A DNA stretch of 10,332 bases from an uncultured Flavobacteriales bacterium (GTDB lineage Bacteria > Bacteroidota > Bacteroidia > Flavobacteriales > Schleiferiaceae). A program made the position numbers and the translations under genes. Where the stretch lies: the NCBI GenBank assembly GCA_903821715.1, contig CAIJMB010000127.1:1-10332 (forward strand), given 5' to 3'. Under the pieces are notes generated by a model that saw nothing but the letters and a program-made list of their open reading frames with translations, did no database searches and was not told the origin of the DNA. Shown here in pieces: positions 6,206 to 10,332 of this stretch. The stretch's first letter is position 1. Every line of letters starts with the position of its first letter.

Positions 6206-9200
6206 GCACCGCCTGTCCGCCCTGCCACATGACGTATACCCCGGCGGGGCAGTGTTCGGGAACCTGCACCAGCACACGCCCGGATTCCACCCGCTGCGGC
6301 CACGCCAAACGCTGGCCAGTGAGGGTATACACCGCCACATCACCGTCGCTCGGGCTCGAAATCCACTGGCCTGAGGCCGCTGGATTCGGGTACCACAGGG
6401 CGCTGACCGACGCTTCATCCAAATCGACCGTGCGCAGGGATTTAGTCAGCGTATCCTTTCCACCGCAGTCGTTGGACGCGATGAGCGTCACGTTGTAGAA
6501 CAATCCGGGAACCGCATACGTCTTAATCGGATTCGCACCAAAACCTTGGGTTCCGTCACCGTACAGCCATTGGTACCCGACCACGTCGGGGCTGCACCAC
6601 GGGCCGGCTTCGAACTGCACGCGCATTCCGGCTCCGTTCGACGAAAGCACACTAGCTACCCATTCGGCCGTCGGAATCGAACAGGTAATGACTACCTGCG
6701 ACGCCGTCACGGTATCGCCACAAATGTTGTACGCCTTCATTGTCACGGTATAGGGGCCAGAAACGGCATAGGTGTGTACGGGATTTGTTGCGGTACTCTG
6801 TCCGCCGTCTCCAAAGTTCCAGACTGCACCTGCAGCATTGATCGCCGCGCTCGTGAAGGTGACGGTGTTGCCAGTTACTCCAAATGAGAATCCGCCACTC
6901 AACTGGGCGCACACATTGATTGTAGTTTGCACGGTGTCGCTGCTACCGCAGTAGTTGGCTACGATTAATCGCACCGTGTAGGTGCCTTGCATGGCAATGG
7001 GAACGGTGGTAGAACCTGAATTTGGTGACGCTACAACGGTTCCGCTTGAATTCGTCACCGTCCACTGGTACGTATTGGTTGGGGTTAGGTTTTGGGCCGT
7101 CAAAATCACATTCATGCCGATAACTGCCGATGTGAAATTAGCTGAAACCGCCGGGCAAGGCTGCGTGGTAAAAGTCAATGGGCCGACCCAAGCACTTGCC
7201 AAACCATTGGTGCAGCTGTCTTTGAGGTAGACATTGTAGGTGGTGTTTGCGGTTAATCCCGTAATCGGGTAGGGTGAAGCGATTCCATTGGCTGCAGAGG
7301 TGGCATTAGTCGGAACATACCCCGCAAGGCCATAAGCGATTCGGGTGCTGCCGCCGCCCGCAGTAAAGGTTACTGTGGCCCCCGTCACCCCCACACCAAT
7401 GGCGGCAACTGCAGATGGCGCGGTACATGTCGGAATGGGAGCCTCAACCACCCCAAATTCGTCAATTGCCAATTCGGCCCAACCGTTAGTTGTGTTGTCC
7501 TTTACGCCGCGGAATCGGAACCGCACTGTGGTTTCTGAGTAGTCCGGAAGCTGTACTTCATGCAACGTCCATGGCGATGCTGCACTGGCCTGAGCACCAG
7601 GCTGTACCACAAAAACTGAGTGCCAACCCGTTCCGGTATCGGCTAATACTTGAAGTTCATCGATGATGGCCCCCAACAAATGGCTGTGAAAGCGCAGCAT
7701 GGGAGTGGTCAACGTAACGGTATTGATCCATGGCGACGTGAGTAGCGCAACCCCGGTGCCGTTACTGCCAAATCCTGCGGTAAACATGTACTTACCTCCG
7801 TTCACGCCCTGGTTGGGTCCTGACGTACCCGACTGCATTGGGCCTTGCCCCACGGTCCAATAGAAATCTGTGGTGGCGTTGCCCTGAGAACGGGACCAGC
7901 AGCTGTTAATGCTTCCGGCCAAGTTGGGCCACGCGCCGACGACCCACTGGCTTGAGTTAAAGGTTTCGGTAAACGGAGCGTTTACCGCCAAGCATGCAGT
8001 GGTTGCAGAAGCCATAGTGGACCACTGGCTTACGCTAGCAGGACCACAGCTATCTTTCACATAAATATCGTAGGCCGTATTGGGCGCCAACCCACTGAGC
8101 ACGAACGGATTGCTCGACGCAACAACCCGTGTTCCCGCACTGCTTGGATTGAATCCGCTCGGTCCGTACTTGACGACCCAAGGGCTTGCGCCGCCGGTCC
8201 ATGATACGTTGACTGAGCCACTGTTGGTGCTCAACACGGTAAATCCTGTCGGTTTGGGGCAGGTTGGCGTCTCGTGTACATCAAGGTCATCAAAGGCCAA
8301 CTGACAAAAGAACGCGTTCGCAGCGGTCGCCTCACCAGTGAAGCGAAGTTGGATCGTTTGATTCGCGTAGGCGGCAAGGCTAACAATCACCTCTTGCCAA
8401 GGATCTGTTTCGGCAGATTGCTGCTGCCCCGTGCTGGACCACACTTGGGTCGCTACCCCAGAACTGTTGATTACGTGAAGCTTGGCTCCTGCAATTTGGG
8501 TTCCGTATGCGTGGTACCAGAACGTGAGTTCGGGAACATTCAGTGGGGTCAAATTGATGAGTGGGGTAAAAAACTGTGTGGATGTATTGCTCGACGCAAA
8601 CCCAATGGCGTCCATGAACACGTACTTACCCGCGGTACCGGGTGAATGATCGTCACTCGGCCCGGTATTGACGGCACTAAATAATGGCGGACCCACGAGC
8701 ATCGTTAGTCCTGTCGTTGTAGATCGGTTCCAGCAGTTCGGCCAAGTGCCTGCTTGGTTAAACGCAGGTGCAATCCAACTACTATTGTCAAAGTTCTCTG
8801 ACCAAGGAGCGCTGAACGCATTGCACGCCGTAGTTAACGAAATAGGCCCGATCCATGACGAGAACGAGGTGGGGCCACAGGAATCACGCACGTAGGCTTC
8901 GTACGTGGTGTTTGCAGCAAGACCGGTAAGCGTAGTCGTTGTACCAGAAAATCTACGAATGGATCCGCTCCCAGCCGCAGTACCAGGAGTGCCAATTGAA
9001 ATCTGGTGGTGCGTAGAACTGCCCAAAACCAACGAAAAAGATGCGGTGTTCGCCTGAACCCCGGTGTTTACAAAGTTTGAAGGCGGGATGCACCCAGAAG
9101 CTTGTCCAATAAAGAGGTCATCGATCGCGATTCGCCCCAAAGTGGGAAAGTTAGTGGTCCCTTTACCGATAAAGCGAACGGTCACGGTTTGACCCAAAAA

Positions 9201-10004
9201 CGTCGTTAATGGATACGTTTGCTGCTGCCAAGGGCTCGATTGACTGCTGAACTGGCTTGGATTGGCCGGTATTGCTCCGAGCCGCACCCAGTTAGAACTT
9301 CCGACCTGAGAAGCCTCCACAATGAGGGAATCGACTTGCGTTCCAAACATGTGGTACCAAAACGAGATACTTGGCTGCGTTGCCCCCGCTAAGTTGATTT
9401 GGGGAGTGCGCAAAATTGCTGCACTGTTTCCACCGCCGCTAAACGTACCGAACCGGTCGGTAAGCATGTACTTGCTCCTACCTGAGTGGTCGCTCGCGGG
9501 ACCTGAAAATGTGAATGTTTGAAACGGTGGCCCGGGCACCCATGCATATCCTTGGATCGGATTGGCAATCCATCCGCACATATACGTACCGAGTCCGTTA
9601 AACGAGGTACGGACACCAAAGGACTGGTGGTCAAAGTTTTCAAACCACGGAATAGTTGCGGGACTCGCGCAGGTGGTTGAAAATCCGTAGTAACTGGTCC
9701 ATGCACTCTTTTGACCGTTGGCGCAGCTATCGCGTACGTAGAAGTCGTAGCCTGTAGAACCCGAAAGGCCGGTGATGACTCGCGTCAATCCAGTAAACCA
9801 CGGAGTCAAGGTTCCGCTACCTGGCGTAAACCCTAGGGGACCGTACTCAATTTGGTGATTCGGGTTGCCCGGCGTCACGGACAGTGTGATCGTAGTGTTG
9901 GTGCGCGTGACCAAGCTCAAGGCCGAGGGCGTGGTGCACGCATTCGTCTTGCCCGCTGTGAGCAAGAGACCAAGGGCTAAAAGCAAAAAATTCCGCATAA
10001 TCAT
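6189..10004 (-). CDS. Large secreted multidomain adhesin-like protein: FN3/MAM repeats, PKD domains, T9SS sorting domain
   Basis: The protein has 1271 residues from the ATG at 10002-10004 (MIMRNFLLLALGLLLTAG, signal peptide to about residue 22). The ATG at 9996-9998 would serve equally well; the frame extends to 10067 but that only adds a polar leader that would spoil the signal peptide. Domain order: FN3 (about 23-111), MAM/jelly-roll (117-304), FN3 (305-394), MAM (399-579), FN3 (582-671), MAM (676-857), FN3 (860-950), PKD-like (951-1032), PKD (1035-1108, with VWNFGDGG), PKD (1111-1192, with WLYGDGTQ), and a C-terminal T9SS sorting domain (1201-1271, WYPNPAASGQ, VYTLTGQRL, PAGVYVMWQ). Each FN3 ends with an R/KDSC then a TTxC-type motif; the MAM units share FWYHxxGTQ-like and A-I/F-DDL motifs. 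There is no catalytic domain. FN3, MAM and PKD modules are binding and spacer folds, so a surface adhesin or matrix component is the likely role. The gene appears monocistronic. Confidence 0.9.
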   Translation of the reverse strand: MIMRNFLLLALGLLLTAGKTNACTTPSALSLVTRTNTTITLSVTPGNPNHQIEYGPLGFTPGSGTLTPWFTGLTRVITGLSGSTGYDFYVRDSCANGQKSAWTSYYGFSTTCASPATIPWFENFDHQSFGVRTSFNGLGTYMCGWIANPIQGYAWVPGPPFQTFTFSGPASDHSGRSKYMLTDRFGTFSGGGNSAAILRTPQINLAGATQPSISFWYHMFGTQVDSLIVEASQVGSSNWVRLGAIPANPSQFSSQSSPWQQQTYPLTTFLGQTVTVRFIGKGTTNFPTLGRIAIDDLFIGQASGCIPPSNFVNTGVQANTASFSLVLGSSTHHQISIGTPGTAAGSGSIRRFSGTTTTLTGLAANTTYEAYVRDSCGPTSFSSWIGPISLTTACNAFSAPWSENFDNSSWIAPAFNQAGTWPNCWNRSTTTGLTMLVGPPLFSAVNTGPSDDHSPGTAGKYVFMDAIGFASSNTSTQFFTPLINLTPLNVPELTFWYHAYGTQIAGAKLHVINSSGVATQVWSSTGQQQSAETDPWQEVIVSLAAYANQTIQLRFTGEATAANAFFCQLAFDDLDVHETPTCPKPTGFTVLSTNSGSVNVSWTGGASPWVVKYGPSGFNPSSAGTRVVASSNPFVLSGLAPNTAYDIYVKDSCGPASVSQWSTMASATTACLAVNAPFTETFNSSQWVVGAWPNLAGSINSCWSRSQGNATTDFYWTVGQGPMQSGTSGPNQGVNGGKYMFTAGFGSNGTGVALLTSPWINTVTLTTPMLRFHSHLLGAIIDELQVLADTGTGWHSVFVVQPGAQASAASPWTLHEVQLPDYSETTVRFRFRGVKDNTTNGWAELAIDEFGVVEAPIPTCTAPSAVAAIGVGVTGATVTFTAGGGSTRIAYGLAGYVPTNATSAANGIASPYPITGLTANTTYNVYLKDSCTNGLASAWVGPLTFTTQPCPAVSANFTSAVIGMNVILTAQNLTPTNTYQWTVTNSSGTVVASPNSGSTTVPIAMQGTYTVRLIVANYCGSSDTVQTTINVCAQLSGGFSFGVTGNTVTFTSAAINAAGAVWNFGDGGQSTATNPVHTYAVSGPYTVTMKAYNICGDTVTASQVVITCSIPTAEWVASVLSSNGAGMRVQFEAGPWCSPDVVGYQWLYGDGTQGFGANPIKTYAVPGLFYNVTLIASNDCGGKDTLTKSLRTVDLDEASVSALWYPNPAASGQWISSPSDGDVAVYTLTGQRLAWPQRVESGRVLVQVPEHCPAGVYVMWQGGQAVRLTVH
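6192..6404 (-). other. T9SS type A sorting domain coding segment of the adhesin
   Basis: Residues about 1201-1271 hold the PNP motif (WYPNPAASG), VAVYTLTGQRL, VLVQVPEHCPAGVYVMW and a final AVRLTVH strand, the order expected of a type IX C-terminal signal. The basic last strand is less pronounced than in the esterase-like protein of this window. Confidence 0.82.
6429..7427 (-). repeat. Adhesin fourth FN3 plus three PKD-type domains
   Basis: Residues about 860-1192. A fourth FN3 (CTAPSAV ... YLKDSC ... TTQPC) is followed not by a MAM unit but by three Ig-like PKD domains. The first lacks the FGDG turn (QWTVTNSSG instead), the second has FGDGG, and the third has YGDGTQ. Each includes a VxxxAxxxCG strand motif (LIVANYCG, MKAYNICG, LIASNDCG). 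Confidence 0.78.
7434..8261 (-). repeat. Adhesin module 3: FN3 + MAM unit, more divergent
   Basis: Residues about 582-857. Landmarks are CPKPTGF, GLAPNTAYDIYVKDSC, TTAC, PFTETFN, VNGGKYMFTAGFGS, LRFHSHLLGAIIDELQV, SPWTLHEVQL, VRFRFRG and LAIDEFGV. The FWYHxxG landmark of the first two units is changed to FHSHLLG here. Confidence 0.78.
8268..9092 (-). repeat. Adhesin module 2: FN3 + MAM unit
   Basis: Residues about 305-579. It repeats the landmarks of module 1 in order: CIPPSNF, GLAANTTYEAYVRDSC, TTAC, PWSENFD, SDDHSPGTAGKYVFMD, LTFWYHAYGTQI, DPWQEVIVSL, LRFTGEA and AFDDLDVHE. The shared order shows internal duplication of a whole FN3-MAM pair. Confidence 0.8.
9093..9938 (-). repeat. Adhesin module 1: FN3 + MAM unit
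   Basis: Residues about 23-304. The FN3 part begins CTTPSALSL and ends YVRDSC...TTC. The MAM part starts PWFENFD, includes SDHSGRSKYML, then ISFWYHMFGTQVDSL, SSPWQQQTYPL, VRFIGKG and AIDDLFIG. It is the first of three FN3-MAM units of about 275-282 residues. Confidence 0.8.
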
Positions 10005-10123
10005 AGATAACCGCAAAAATCGTTCAAGAGTTTGACGTGCCTCGGCGCAAAGCACACAACGCCCCACCCCAATGAACCATCGGCACCCTCTGCCCGATGA
10101 GCGTTTGAACTAACTTTGTGCTA
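10005..10123. promoter_or_regulatory. Divergent intergenic region of adhesin and His-rich protein genes
   Basis: This 119-base spacer separates the two divergent starts. On the plus strand TAACTTTG at 10111-10118 is a perfect match to the Bacteroidota -7 box TAnnTTTG and lies five bases before the ATG of the His-rich protein, but no TTG or TTTG is found about 19 bases upstream of it. On the minus strand I see no clear -7 box for the adhesin gene. Confidence 0.4.
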
Positions 10124-10332
10124 ATGCGTCGAATTCTGCTTGGTTTTGCACTGCTGCTCTGGTTTACCCGGATCGCGGACCCCGTGCTTCACAGCCTCGC
10201 GCACGACCACCACGAGCACTGTTCCGAGCGGGGCCTTCACCTGCACGAAGGCGACGACTCGTGCCAATGGACTGATCCGGCCTACCTCGCGGCTCCCCAG
10301 CCCGTTGCCATCGGCTGGGAGCTGATGCCCCA
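10124..10332 (+). CDS. Small His-rich exported or membrane-anchored protein, 3' truncated by window edge
   Basis: The frame starting ATG at 10124 stays open for 69 codons to the end of the window. Residues 2-3 are RR, residues 4-14 are a hydrophobic stretch (ILLGFALLLWF), which looks like a signal peptide or N-terminal anchor. Right after it comes a histidine-rich stretch: His at 23, 27, 29, 30, 32, 39 and 41, with Cys33 and Cys47 (HSLAHDHHEHC, LHLHEGDDSC). Such clusters usually bind Zn, Cu, Ni or Co, and small His-rich exported proteins are common near metal-uptake or efflux genes in Bacteroidota, so a periplasmic metal-binding role is inferred. An overlapping reading frame from 10140 is a shadow. 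The next gene, outside the window, would decide the context. Confidence 0.62.
   Translation, partial: MRRILLGFALLLWFTRIADPVLHSLAHDHHEHCSERGLHLHEGDDSCQWTDPAYLAAPQPVAIGWELMP

Noticed and set aside
6429..9938. Repetitive look of the region as a CRISPR or DNA satellite
   Set aside because: The similarity is at protein level between divergent FN3, MAM and PKD modules; there are no short identical repeats with regular spacers.
10005..10067. 21-residue N-terminal extension of the adhesin (starting at 10067)
   Set aside because: It would place Arg- and Cys-containing sequence before an otherwise normal signal peptide starting at 10004 or 9998.
10140..10325. Plus-strand reading frame at the right edge
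   Set aside because: It is low in structure (Thr, Ser and Arg-rich) and overlaps the His-rich frame from 10124, which has a signal-like N-terminus and meaningful residue clustering.

Overview
The window looks like chromosomal DNA from a moderately GC-rich member of the Bacteroidota, probably Flavobacteriales-like. I infer this from three things: a SusC/RagA-like TonB-dependent receptor, two secreted proteins with C-terminal type IX secretion (T9SS) sorting domains, and the absence of clear Shine-Dalgarno sequences, with AT-rich DNA in front of starts. No rRNA, tRNA, CRISPR array, insertion sequence or phage gene is visible.

Layout. Bases 1-1583 (+) hold the C-terminal barrel of a TonB-dependent receptor whose 5' part lies outside the window. 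After 39 bases comes a T9SS-exported alpha/beta-hydrolase (carboxylesterase-like) protein at 1623-3230 (+), ended by a strong hairpin terminator. Converging on it is a polytopic membrane protein with a GT-C glycosyltransferase look (3283-4635, -). Upstream of that, on the same strand, is a 100-residue, extremely acidic protein of unknown function (4793-5095, -), separated from it by a second terminator hairpin. That hairpin contains the most upstream in-frame ATG of the membrane protein, so I place the true start 27 bases downstream. Divergent from the acidic gene is a secreted beta-propeller-like protein (5233-6186, +). Its stop lies two bases from the stop of a very large secreted multidomain protein (6189-10004, -). 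That protein has three FN3-MAM units, a fourth FN3, three PKD-type domains and a T9SS sorting domain. At the right edge a small histidine-rich exported or membrane-anchored protein starts at 10124 (+) and runs off the window.

How the genes may work together. The receptor and the secreted esterase-like protein form the only plausible functional pair: capture or processing at the surface followed by TonB-driven import of an unknown substrate. The multidomain protein is probably a cell-surface or released adhesin using the same T9SS route. The remaining genes appear to be independent transcription units.

I found no convincing, wholly new system. The best leads are an esterase-like protein whose nucleophile-elbow serine seems to be replaced by glycine, a terminator or attenuator directly ahead of the membrane-protein gene, a regular cysteine-pair pattern through the adhesin, and the unrecognised acidic and His-rich small proteins.
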